A stretch of DNA of 64,000 bases from Hawksworthiomyces lignivorus (lineage: Eukaryota > Ascomycota > Sordariomycetes > Ophiostomatales > Ophiostomataceae): NCBI GenBank assembly GCA_002917075.1, contig NTMA01000004.1:744001-808000 (forward strand), written 5' to 3'. Position 1 is the first letter of the stretch. Every line of letters starts with the position of its first letter. A model generated the notes under the pieces. It saw only the letters and a list, made by a program, of their open reading frames with translations. It had not been told where the DNA came from and searched no databases. The position numbers and the translations under genes are program-made. Shown here one piece after another: positions 1-12,579 of the stretch.

Positions 1-3000
1 AAGGTACACAAGTGATGGCGAGGCAAGAGGGGCAGTGGGCGCGGAACTAAAGCAATTTTCTCTGCTTGCATGGTGCATTTTCTGGGTCCAAACTAGGCCT
101 TCCTCATGGGTTTACGTGAAATTTGAGTATATGCACTGCGGTTGTTTTCTCTTCTCTCCGTTTGATGATGTCACTCGCTGATGCCGCTGTCTCTTTTGCA
201 TCCACTTCTCTTTGAGAGGAGTCCTTGATGCCTCCAAACTAGGACAAATTCCAACGTTTGCTTGACGGCGCTCTTGGTGTCTGCGGAAAAAATCTACGGT
301 GAAGAAAACAGCAAAGTGACAAAAACATGTCCATAACTTGTTCCACTACCCCAAAATGAGAAAGATGAAAGACATAGCTATGATAATAACAATAAGAAGG
401 CAAACAATGGCAGCAATTCGAGATCCCAGGCCAGTTCCTTTTGAACCCTATAATAATACGCTTTGAAGTTTTGATGCAATTGCCAACCCAACCCTACCCA
501 ATATCGTTGGTGTCTGAACAGCGCAATGATGTGAGAGAAAGCTGCGTCGTTTGCCAAGGTAGCGAATCACGAAGAGCCCAAAACGGGTTGTGACAAAATG
601 AGAAATAGTGGCAAACAGCCAACATTCAAGAGATTCTTTGCACACCAGTTATCAGAGCAGCAAGAAATTAAGTTTTCGTCAGAGATGGTGCTGCAATCTG
701 ACGTTTTTTTTTTAAGACCGGTAAAGTAGAGAAATGGACCTGGTGAGCACACTAAAGCATCCGCGCCTTATGATATCCCGGCTGCCCTCCACCGTTTCAA
801 TTTTTTTTTAACTTGGCCCTTTCTCTTTATTATTTTATATACACGTAATTTATGTATCTTGCCATCTTCTGTCGTAAGTAGCAGTTGGCTTTTCAAGAAA
901 CTAGTTTTTGCCTACGCTGTCATTCGTCGACCCAAAGCACCTTCCGCTATCCGGGATAGCTTCCTGAACTTTACCGTGAGAGACGACGCCATCAACATCT
1001 TTCCGTAAGCACGTATCATGTCCCCCGAGCGTTTCAACGGACGCCATCATCCCATCTACTGCCGTGGCTTACCGATTCAGGGTTCTCAACAGTCTAATGC
1101 GCGGCCAACCCCACAAGACTAAAGGCCAAGGATGACCATGGAGCATCGTGAGGAAGCCAGAACTGGACCCATCTCAACACCTTAGATCCATGGGGCGTGG
1201 GTTTTTTGGGCTATTGTGATCATGTGCTCGTAAATAGTCAAGAGGTAAGAGCGAATTTTTCCCGCTAAATATTTGCCGGTGAAGTATTTCGTAGATACTG
1301 TACATGTTTACTATTTCCAACGCTGCGGAAATGCGGCAAATTATAATACAGTTGATGGAAACTTTTCCAGATGAGCTAGGCATATACACTTTAAGTTCTG
1401 ACTGATATAGCAAGAGCCCAACGAGTGTCCACCTGAATCAACCAAGCGTGCAAGAAGGAGTTGAGGAAATATACATGTTTATAGGAACACAAATACACGA
1501 ACCGACAAGAAGTCTTTCAAAGGATGCTTTTAAGAAGTCAGAACGATTTCCAGTGTGACCACCATTAGATTTAGCTTCATTTTGTCGGGTGGCCATAGAA
1601 TTCAGCCTTTCTTATGAGATCCGGGGAAACGGTGTCCTAGAATCGATGGGTTGAGGGTGACTAGCAGAGGGAATAATAGCTTTGCCGACTTTTAATGGCC
1701 GAAATTGTCCCGCAGCCAAGGAGTCGTGATATTAGAGGGACTTGACGCCGGGATAAAATATTTGACAGACATCCAATAATTTAGGGCGCGAAAACAGAAA
1801 TTCGCGAGAAGTCATTATTAACAAATACTAGAAAAGGTTTCGCGCAGATGGAAGTTCAGGATCACAAGTTGAGTCATAAAAGCACCAACAACGCAAGAAC
1901 AGAGGTATTATTCTGTCTGTTTCACGAGAGACAGTAGTCTGTGGATAATTGTGCTTTAGATGGTTCAAAATACTTTTGAGTATCACATGTTGTCGCAATT
2001 TTTTTAAGGGGGCTGAAATCGTTGTTTGTTAATAGTAGGAAAAATGCACAGCATCATGTGAAGTTCCTGTCCTCACATGCAGAGCAATTCCATGTTCGTT
2101 TGAAGACGCTAAATTAGGAATACGTAGCAATATGCTCGGTACGGATACCTTCATGCTAATTGAGCGAAAGCCTCTATACATACGCTGTGACCCATAGAGA
2201 CCCGGGTTGTCAAAATCCCGGAAATAGGGTTGCGAACAGTGACTTTTTAGCGGGCAGAAGACCAAGGCTAAGCCAGCTGGCCAGGTTGGTCTTAGAGATG
2301 CACATACAAATAGAGAGACTAAGGCTAAGACAAGATCATTTGCTAGGGAACATAATATGTCCTCACGAAATTTCCTATGCGAAGTAAAGCTCTGAGAAAG
2401 GAGATAAAGAGTTTGTAGATATCAGCAGATGCACGGAATTCTCACCTTCTTTTGACACTCGGTTCCGTATGAGTTTGGAAACTTCTAAACGTGTCCCTTA
2501 CTGCAAGCAATGCGTCGTGCAGAGTAACGTGACCGAGAACTCGACCTTAATCTATCCCTTTCCTTATTCTTCCATGTGACTATGGTAGGATGAAATCAGT
2601 CCGCCTCACATTCCATCCATGAGTTGATAGATACTCTCGATACTGTACGTTACGGGCAAACAGTGCCGGTAGTCCTATGCCTAGGCCTCGGCGAAGGTCT
2701 GATCTGCAAATTGAACATGTTGCATCTAGAGTATAGAAAGCCACTAAAGGCCTTGCTGTGGGCCATTCCATCGTATAGAACTACGAATAGCACGTAAAAT
2801 AGTAGTAAAAGAGCAGCGGAGAAGTTACCGAGGGCCATGGAGATATGGAAATGTTGTTGAACTTAAAGTCTCGTGGTAATGTCTTTATTCCAAGGGCAAA
2901 TGAGCTTGCACCTATTAACTAGGGAATTTGACGAGAAGCATACTCTATGCTAGCCTTTCTGTTCGCCTCCGTTTTCAAAAGTCTTGGACTCGTTGACGGC

Positions 3001-5247
3001 TGCAAGCTTCCGTCCCCATTTATTATGGGGTACGTCGTACTTCAAAACGAGGTTCGGTAGATCTCGGGAAAATCACCGAGTAGTCTTTGCCTCCCACCAG
3101 CTGGGAGAGATACTATTAGCGACCTACTGGAGCTAATGGGATATTCTGTGAGTACTCCGTAGGTGCTTGATATGTCCAAAACTCCGGACCACTAAGCTAA
3201 AGGTAGACTTCACACATCTCATTTCATCCTGTAATTTTGCCCGAGGGCGAACTCTAGCCGACCGGCGCTATTTCGTGCGCTTTCCAACCCCATTAGTTTC
3301 GGCTCCCTCATTTCCTGAGAGCCATGTGGCCGGAACCCCACTCTTTGGGGTGTGAGCTAGCCGAGTACTGCCTAGAGCGTTAATACATACTCGTAGGCTC
3401 GGAAGGGTACGAAGTCAAATACATACAAGATATCGGCTCTCTATTTACAGTTGCAAAGTACATATATTATATAGCATGTAAGTACGACGTAAGCCTAGAT
3501 TAGTAAAGCACCGCTATTTTCATGCAAATGAACAAACGAATTTACGGACTGCACGCGCTAAAACCATAAACGTCCAACCAGAGATCTGGTTGCCGTTCGC
3601 TTCAGTGGAAAGGCGGAAGTGAGTATGTCTACTAACATTGTACTAATTCGTACGAAAACCAGACGTTTGCTTAGCATATGCAAGGGATTGTAGGGCTTGC
3701 ATCCGTAACCTTTCTTTGCCCTCGTAGAATTAAGTCCGGTCCCAATCTGCTGGGAGTTACCAAGCACTAGACCTGGCCGAGCTGGCCAAGAGTTGCTTCA
3801 CGCCCTAGAAATAAGCCGTTGTCGGACACAGCCGTGGATGAAGGTATGTTTAACCACGCTGTATCGAAGCACCTTGACTTGATTGCCTGCACCTTGACTT
3901 CTCGTATGGCTTATAACCATAAGAATAAGTGCTAATTGCAGAAGTCCCTTTCCTATGAAGCCCTCAAGTGAGACGGGACCTCACTATTTTTAAAGCACAT
4001 CGCATTCTCATGGGTTCTCGCGCTTTTCTAAGGAATTGTGATGTACGGAGTAGCAATGCGCTATTAACTGGGATTCATTGTTTGTTGCCTTACTGTATTG
4101 GGCATCGTTTTGCAACAGCTGGGTCTATATAGAACGGCTCATGTGAGATACTGTTTTCTGTTCGGACTTTTCCTCGCCATGGCAGAATGTTGTCCCAGGA
4201 AGAAGGTACTCTATTGTATGGAGAATATACAACTGGGAAAACGGTCCAGCTTTTGCAGGGATCGTGAATGCCTCATTTAAATGACCGGGATAATACGGGG
4301 GTGCTTAAGCATAGAGCGGGGAGGTGACCCGGCGGTTGGACCCAAGAACCAAGCAGACCAACAAACCCAGTCCGATGCGGTGCGGGATTCTTTTACCCGC
4401 CTGTAAGATCCGTCCACTCACTCTTACAGACATCTGGATCAAAAAGATGCATTTGAAAGTGGCCCACAGCTGTTTCTACCCTTTACTGGAGAAGAAATAT
4501 CGAAAAAAAACTAAGGTTTTATTTATTTATTTTTTCTACCTGTAATGTAACTCCAGGCTCCTGAAGGACTAGGAAAACATTAGAAGACATAATGAGACTT
4601 TCCTACGCAGTACCCCAGCCAGTTTTACAATCCGCGTTCTGGGGAGCAACTATTCGTCTTCCACGCCATCCCTTGTCACAGAAAGAATGAGATAAATTCC
4701 AACAAATGAGAGCTTGGAGGGTGGCATATTACATAGGACCCAGCTTCTTGACACCGCATGCGTATTTCCATGCATGAGGGCTAATGTCGGAAGAGAACTG
4801 TCAATCTGGCAGTCGACGATTGTGCTAGTGCGGTATACTCACACACAGCATTCGTTGGGAAGATGAGGTGTGCGCAAGGGCCAGCATAGGAGCACTGCAT
4901 GAGCAGTCTATTTTCACATGGAGTACACGTGCCAAACTGGGAGCAGCATTGCTGTGACATTATCAAGAAAAAGGCATTGGAAATGTGAGGAAACCCCTAA
5001 GTGTGATAGGCCTCGCTTGTTTCACTAAGACTACCTCGAAGTCTTCTCTCATCGCCAAAACCGTTACCGAAAGGCAAGCAAAGAATGGGGGTTGCCTTCT
5101 ATGTAGGGAGGGAAAAGCACCACGAACATCTCTGGGCCATAAGAATACTCCGTCACTACGCTAGCATAGCAAACGGGGTAGTGTCTTCATAGCTCTCGGC
5201 TGAGCCGCTCTCTCATGTGGCAATAACAAGGACAAGGATCGCAGTCG

Positions 5248-5268
5248 TACATACATACATACATACAT
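5248..5268. repeat. (TACA)n microsatellite
   Basis: About five tandem copies of the tetranucleotide TACA lie in the gene-poor left arm. No gene is associated with it. Confidence 0.9.
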
Positions 5269-8200
5269 TAGGAACAGAGAATGTGTAGCTACATACGATG
5301 GTGACTACGCGTGTGTGTATGAGCACACGTATTGCCTGCCGTTGGCGTTTCCCCCACGCAGCACGTTGTAGCTTATTTGCGACGTTAGATTCGCTTATGG
5401 GATAAACCACGAAACGGATTTGAGAAACGAAAGGGGCTTGTCGATATTTCTAGATAGAGAAAGACTACGGAGTAGGGTTGTCCACATATGTTGAATCGTT
5501 GCTGCGCTGACTTTTGTCTGGTGTTCTATGTATTTTATGGAGCAATTCTCAAAACGGTGAGGGTATTGAGTATACGTCGTTCTCCGTAGAAGCAATACAG
5601 CGGGCGTGGGGGGCACTTTTGTAAATCCCTTCGTCTCTCTCGATCAAGGAACTGTTTAGAATATGTTTGCTCCTAGTTGGTGATACGGAGAAAAAACTGT
5701 TACCCACCACCCATGTGCCTTTTGGAAAGAAATCCTATTGGCTATGTCGCATTTTTGGGAGGACCAGGGTACCCACCATTGCTCCCCTGTTCTCTGCCCA
5801 CCTGATCGAGCGAACCTACTTTGGGTTGTTTTGAAAAGCACCCTGCGGGGGTGCTCTACTGATTACTTACTACAAATAGCAAAGGCGTATCAACAAATTA
5901 CGACGTAGCCAGCGGCGCTTTCCGACTTATTCTTGAGCACCAAACAGGCGGCATAAGCCTACAGCAAGGATCGTGCTCAAACTACGCAGTGCACGTACCA
6001 GCAGCGAGAGACAAGGGTGGTCGAGGCAAAATTCGCTTCAGATAACGGCCCTTACGATTCTGTGTACTCGTACTCCGTACACACACTTCAGACTCCTGTT
6101 CGCCACAGAAAAAGTGAAATTGAAGAAAAAGAAAGTTCTCGCTTTCGTTTACTTCGTCTAATATTACCTTTTCTTATGAACTCGTAATGATGCATGTAGA
6201 AATACGCCGTGCATTGATTCCGCAAAGAGGCGGCTAAATATCAAAATCACGTACCAGCGATGTTATTGCTCTGGCCTCTCGCAACCTGTGGGAGGGCAGG
6301 TAACTAATGACATGTGTTTGATTAGGGGTTCTTACATTTTCCGAGTTAGAAAAGAATTAGATGCTCTAATTTTTCTTCTCTCAACGCTGTCCTGCAGAAT
6401 ATCTCTGCTTTCTAGACCCTGGACTTGACATTCCTGGTAAATCAAACCAACCCCCACACCCCCAAGAAAAAGAACCCGGTGATCTGGGAGCTGGGTTGGG
6501 ATACGGTTGTTAAGTTCATTTTAAGGTGGGCTTGACTTGCTGGACAAAACGGTTCTTCTCAGAATTTCAGCGAAGGAAAGAAAATGCGCGTTTAGCTTAT
6601 TCCTATGGTATACACCATCCTATTTGAGACCTACGATCCAGAGGCTAGTAAATTAAGAAGACAGCCATATACGAGTACAAAACAATTTACTTCACCTAGA
6701 ATGCATGCGAAGAGCGACTAGTTCAAAGAAGTTATCGTCTTTCAATCTTTTGTCACCTCTTGAAAGCGATATAGTAGTAGGCACAGAAGGCATCGACTGA
6801 AATTTGTGTGTACATTTATACACATATGGCAAGGTGGTGCAGGAGACATGCTGGGCACTAGAATATATTCCCCTTATCGTATGTCAAAATGATGCGTCAA
6901 TGAATGCAATTTTGTTTCACCACCTAGCATTCAACGAGACTTTCTCTATTGCATTCATATCATACTATATGAGCAGAGCACATATGTACATTATCTTCAT
7001 CCTAGGCTTTTGCATGACTGTCCTAAATTTTTTTTTTAAAGAAAAAAACCCCTAACATTGACTTTTGACCAAGTAATCCTACCTTTGGAACATCGGATTA
7101 CTTCTGGTAAGCATTGAAGTTGACAATAATCCTTCCACTTTATTTTTCCGGGATTGCCAACTCTAGCCCATATGCACATGAGAATTGCGTGCTGTTACAT
7201 GTATAGCGAGCTGTGAAGGCAGAGCGAAAACGCGGAGAAACGGAAGGGGAATCAAGGGTTGAAAAGGAACCCAAGAGCACATACCCTACATAGAGCGAAG
7301 AAAAAAAGACCCTGTAATATAGTTTGCCCTTGTATTGAAAAGATTCAGGAGGGTGTTATAGAGCAAAAGCAAAGCAATTAAAACTTTTTGTAGTGAAAAT
7401 ATGATGCATCACCTCTTCCTTCGTGAAGTACATACCTACCCGCGTATTTGGATGAGCATGGAGCCGTATGCTGTGTTAATCCCCTCATTTCAAGGGTTCC
7501 ACTTTAGGGGAGCCTAAGAACATTAGGTTGACCGTTGCCGTGGCCCTGGGACAATCAAAGGATTCGGCGAGAGGTACGGAAAAAGGATTCCCTTGGTAAG
7601 CGGTCTGGGAAAGAGAATCAGTTACGCGATATCACAATTGCTGCTCGCAAATACGAACTGCTCATATTATGAGCTAGAGAATATAGACTGTCAAATATTT
7701 CATAATTGTAATAAGTGTCGTCAGTAAGCCTCGAGACGCTTTAGAGCCTGGTAATATTAGGTTTCTGGCTATTTTGTTTTTGGATGGAAGGGATGGCCCC
7801 CACTATACGGTGGTCCAAGAGAATGACAATGGGACACAATGAGCAACTCCGGAAAGGAACATCACTTGTTTTGTCCCCAATAAAGATACGTAACATTCTA
7901 ATGGCCTTTGAAACGTATCCATTTCTAACTAATTTCTTTTTAGCATGCTCCGTACTTCTCAAATAGCAATGCATCAGGGTTGAGCCTATTGGATTTTTAT
8001 TTATTTATTTATCCAACTCGAGCTTTTCATTATCTCTTTCTCTACGCAGAGTTAGTTTCTGGAAACAGCATTCTATATTGAGTTTGGGGTTCACGAATCG
8101 GAAGTGACAACAACATAGAGTCATTTGATACTCAGTTGAGCATCGTCCCCTTAGAAGACAAAGGGAAGATAAAGCTGTGTGGCTAGCTATGTAATCCTAG

Positions 8201-10651
8201 ACAAAGCTGAAGTGAGACCCTCCAAGGAATGTATCTTGAAAGTCCTGTCTCCAGACTCGGGATAGGTTGATGAACACGGGATAGTAATAGATCTGTACGC
8301 AGTAATCAAAAGGTCTAGTATTCAGTCCTACGCTAATGGCCCTCACCATGGAAGTTGGCGGCATAGATTCCGCGAACCCTTTGTAATCAGATGAAAGGCC
8401 ATTCCAAATTAGGTCTACAGGCGACAACATACCATAAATTATCTCCCTACTTGCTAGGCTGAGAGTATGCCACTACTTCTACGAGAGTGTAGAAAATGGC
8501 GGAGGGCATTATCGAAGCCTCAAGCCCCGGCTAACTGAAGAGTCCTAGATTTTTCGGTATTCGGATAGACAAAACCGACTTTGAACGAAAGGGACCTTGT
8601 AATTTTTTTTTGTTCCCAAGGCTTTTTAATAGCTGTTCTAGTATCATATTGGGCTTACCCTTTCTTCAAACTCTGGGGTAGATTGTACAATAAAGAGTTT
8701 CCCAACACCTCTCAAGAAAGGTTGTTTGCAGAAAGTGAGCAGAATTCACGATTTATTTACTAGATATAAGAGCGGGCATTTTTGGGACAGATTCGATTTT
8801 ACTTTTGCGGAGCCGCTCCTCCATTTTGGTTGTAAAGAAGGGAAGAAGGGAGAGGAAAGAAAGCGAAGAATCAGAGCCTCGTAAGTACAAAAAGTATAGG
8901 TGCACGAGTACAAAAATATAATTGAATAGATTGAGCTGGACCATTCTGTTTATAAGCATATGGCAATCGATACCATCCGTCAGTTACGAAGCCTAAGGCG
9001 CAAGATGCTCTATTGCGTCACAAACATGAGGCAAGGGGTGGCACCAGCCTATGTTGGTGATATTACGAGCTGTGTGGCGGGTTAGGTGCCTTGCAGAGGG
9101 TACTTGAAAAGTTTGTCGGCGAAATGTGAGGACTCCTTTTTGGTACAACCTACGGGCTACTGCCGAACCTTGCAAGCTTGAGTCCAAGCCTCGGAATTTT
9201 AAGGAGGCGGAAGCCCACTAACTTGGGGCATTCAACTACCGAGGCTCTTACGGAACAGTAAAATTTAGTAAATAAGGCCTAGAGTTACTATTTTCCTTTC
9301 TCCGATTTTCAAGTCAGGCTAAGGGAGACTTGTCAAAACCACGTTTTTTTGCCTTTGCCGATGCATCATTGCATACAGCTTTACCTTCTTCGTCTACGCT
9401 CGAGAAGGAGACAGACAGATTCCAAGGCCAATTCTTGCGAAACCTTGACAACACATCCGTTGAGAGGTCATACGGAATCCTTGTTGGCTATTTTCGTGTT
9501 GTAAGCATATGATGCTATGTTGTGTTGGCTGATTCCTTGTTTTGCCTACTTCCCTTATTTGCAAAGACAGCGGCTGCATGTGAGGGCACTAACATAATTG
9601 CATATATTCCTGGAGAACATGGCCACAAGCATTCGTCACGAGGCAAAGTAAAACCATAGGTCCAGTCATATTATTATGTGGCCAGGGTGTCAGTCTAACG
9701 CAAATACGGAGTGGAAAGAAAACGGAAGGCATAGCCAACCAGAAGAGGGGAGAGCGCAACGGAGATCAGAGACCGCGGCCCCCATCGTAGGGTCAGCTGG
9801 TCCTGATGCCAGCTGGCGGGGGTGGCGGAAAAGATAGAAATGAGGAGACCCTAGTAATTGCGTTCACAGCGAGATACGGGGCAATTTCATGCACAAACAA
9901 CACAGTAATACTAGGATAGTACTGCCCACTCATCCAGAGAAACAGGCACACACGTAACCCCTCGTGACGGGACAGCAAACGCGCAGCAGAACCCAGTCAA
10001 AAACGTCTTTTTGCCGCCCACGATCGCCACCGACTTTGAACCGAAAGTGATGGATTCCTATCCTTTCTATTTGTGATTGCTGACTGACTCGTGACAGGGC
10101 GGTCTTTTATTTGGACTTTCCCCTTTTTTGAACTCTCAGCTCCATCTCAATGCAATTGGCTAAGAGCTGGAGCTGGAGAAACAAAGAACAGCCATTGTCA
10201 ATGAAATCACACTCAGAAATAAGAGTGAATAGACTCAAATCCATTATCCCCCTGTATTGGGGCTTCATGGAGTAGCCTCCTCCGCACAACACCCATACTA
10301 AGGCGAGACAAAGGTGAAGCCCGCACAATACAGGCAGAGTTGCGCCGAGTATTAGAGCGGACACATGGTATAGCGGAGTGCAGCACCACTATGGCCCTTA
10401 CGAAAGTATGCGGAGTCTACACTTAATAAGTGTGTTTCCTAGGCCGTTTTGCAAGACCCAAAATTCAGTGTGCTGGCGATGCCTCGTGACGGATTCTGAT
10501 ACCGCCCGGACCATTTGGGTAACCGGATACGCAGCCCGGTTCAACCGCTCTCAGAAAATTTTGGATACGAGGAGAGTGAGGGGCGGGGAGGACGGAGAGT
10601 GGCAGTGGTTGGTGGTATTATTTTTCTCGCGTCTGAATGGCCAGTCTGGGA

Positions 10652-10672
10652 GGACCGTTCTTGTGACGGTCC
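10652..10672. repeat. Perfect 7-bp hairpin
   Basis: The arms GGACCGT (10,652-10,658) and ACGGTCC (10,666-10,672) enclose a 7-nt loop. The right side contains the octamer GTGACGGT, which recurs at 10,914 and, inverted, at 10,936. It is too short to be a transposon end on its own. Confidence 0.6.
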
Positions 10673-10900
10673 GCACTTTTCTAATTCCGGTCAGTGTGAC
10701 AGCAAAGGATTTACCTACGGAATAAATACAGTTCGCCCAGAGAATCTTACCAAACATTCACCTCGTTCCGTTTCACACGCCCTTTTCTCTTTACCGAGAA
10801 GGTGGAGCAAAAAAAATGCCTTGCTCCGTTCCGAGTTGGTCCCGTGATCGATTGGGGTTCAGTGATAGTACAAGTTTGGTGGGATTCCAAACCTTGCCAA

Positions 10901-10943
10901 TTTGGGTAATAATGTGACGGTTTGGGTAATATATTACCGTCAC
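10901..10943. repeat. Compound direct and inverted repeat
   Basis: TTTGGGTAAT occurs at 10,901-10,910 and again at 10,921-10,930. GTGACGGT (10,914-10,921) is repeated in inverted orientation as ACCGTCAC (10,936-10,943). The arrangement could be a regulatory site or the remains of a small inverted-repeat element. No neighbouring gene fixes its role. Confidence 0.55.
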
Positions 10944-11899
10944 TTATTTTTTTGTCCTATGGCTCATTCAGCGTTTGACTTGAAAAAAAAAAAACGGAGG
11001 ATATCAGGTGACCATCACCGTAAACACAACTCTTGAGGATTACCGCCCAAAAGGGCAGACTGTTGGTCAAGCTAGCCTTTTTGGGGAATATATCTTAGAA
11101 TCGCTATCAGATCGCAAGAAGTCACGTCTCTGCCTTGCTTTGTGAAATTGCTTTCTCTCTCGTTTTCTCCGTCTGGGGCAGACGCAAACACATACTGAAA
11201 TGGACATGCCGTCGACAAAGAAGAGAAGAAAAAGCAAGCCACCTAGACGACGATTGTCAACCGCCAGTGATGATCTAAAATAATACATGATGATCAAGGG
11301 GCAAAAAACCGGCGGGGATACAAGAAGAGGACGCAAAAATAGAGATTGAAACATGAGAATGATTTCGATGCTGAATGTCAAATCGGTCCTTCAAAGCAGC
11401 CTGGGCTGAGTCTTCTCTGAGCTGCAGGGCACGGGTAAACGGAGCACAGCGAAGGGAAAAACGCACAGCGGCCAAAAAAAAAAAAAAAAAAAACTAAGCC
11501 AGGATATGTACTAACCATGTTGGGAAACCAGCTCCGTTCTGTCCAGGTCAGACGGAGGCGTTCTTCCTCCTCTGCTGAGTACGTATTTTACCCAACTTCG
11601 TCGTTGATTTCTGGGCTCCTGACCCCCGTCTCGCCCCTGGAAATACCTACCGTCTTGCCGGCAGCCACCCCATTGAGCAGGTACCAGTGCGCATCACCAC
11701 ACGCAGTGAGACTTTCTGTCGGTCTTTCCACTGCGCCGGAAGTGGCCACCCCCTGTTTCCAGAGCACGGCGGTACTTCGCCCAGGTACGTACCCCCCTTG
11801 CCAGTTGTACATGTACACAGCCGGGGTTCAGAAGTGATGGGTGGGTGGAGTGGGTATGCTTTTACCTCACCGCGAGTCTGGCTCTTTTTCGGTCCATGA

Positions 11900-12579
11900 C
11901 CACACACATCCCGCGCCTTCTGTCTTGTCTCTTTTGTTCTCGCACACCCACTCGCACGCCCCCCAAAACCCAAATCGCTTCCTCCCTCCCACCACCACAA
12001 TTCCTTCTCCTTAAACCAACTCCAGACCAATATTTACTACATCTACTTCAACTCTCCCCCACACACATCTTCAGTCCCTTTCTTCTCTTTCTCTTTCCCC
12101 TTGCCTTTTTCTTCTCGACGTTCAACTTCCTCAACAACAACAACCAATACCACGTATCGCCACATTTAGCGAGTTCTTACGAAAAGTGAATATCGACTTC
12201 CGAGCAGACAGCCGCCGTCGCCGCCACTACGACTTCCTCTTGCGACTTAAAATAAGTGCCCAACCGACATCACTCGATCATTGTCTTCAGGCAGATAGCA
12301 GATCGCACTGCCGCTCTTCCTCTTGGACAACAAAACGCAGCTTGCGACTGGTTGAATATCTAAAATACAATTTTACGCACTATCGTGGGAATATTCCTTT
12401 GAAGCTGCGCTCAACCTTACGCCTCAAGAATTGGAAATCTAGGTGCCGAGATCTGCGATTAATAAAGCACATCGCGATCGCGAACCAGCTCGCCCTCCGT
12501 CGTCGATTTTAGAAGCTGTTCCTTTTTTACTTCGCCCAACAACTTCTTTAGCTTGCGCCTCACATAAACCGACGACACT
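11900..12579 (+). promoter_or_regulatory. Pyrimidine-rich promoter and leader of the DUF1752 gene
   Basis: From about 11,930 to 12,130 the + strand is dominated by C and T with CCACCACC/CTTCCTC runs, followed by CAAC-rich sequence. This is the usual look of filamentous-fungal core promoters and leaders. No clear TATA box is present. The open frame in the leader (12,186-12,512) shows no family similarity and is treated as untranslated. Confidence 0.5.

Larger units (their letters stand above)
1..12579. other. Gene-poor left arm, no supported gene
   Basis: This 12.6 kb stretch has only short, unrelated open frames with stops scattered on both strands, and none resembles a protein family I know. 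It includes a (TACA)n tract near 5,248, several copies of the 9-mer TACGGAGTA, and a GTGACGG-rich patch between 9,960 and 10,945. There is also a run of about 21 A near 11,474. From about 11,900 the + strand becomes C/T-rich and leads into the long 5' leader of the next gene. I saw no terminal repeats, reverse transcriptase or transposase motifs. Whether it is a decayed (RIP-mutated) repeat cannot be judged without dinucleotide counts. Confidence 0.6.

Noticed and set aside
1..12000. Search for transposons or viral relics in the left arm
   Set aside because: No long terminal repeats, integrase, reverse transcriptase or transposase motifs could be recognised. A repeat-masking run and RIP indices would be needed to exclude decayed elements.
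12186..12512. 108-codon Arg-rich frame in the DUF1752 leader
   Set aside because: Lies in the presumed 5' leader, with no family likeness; at most an upstream ORF.
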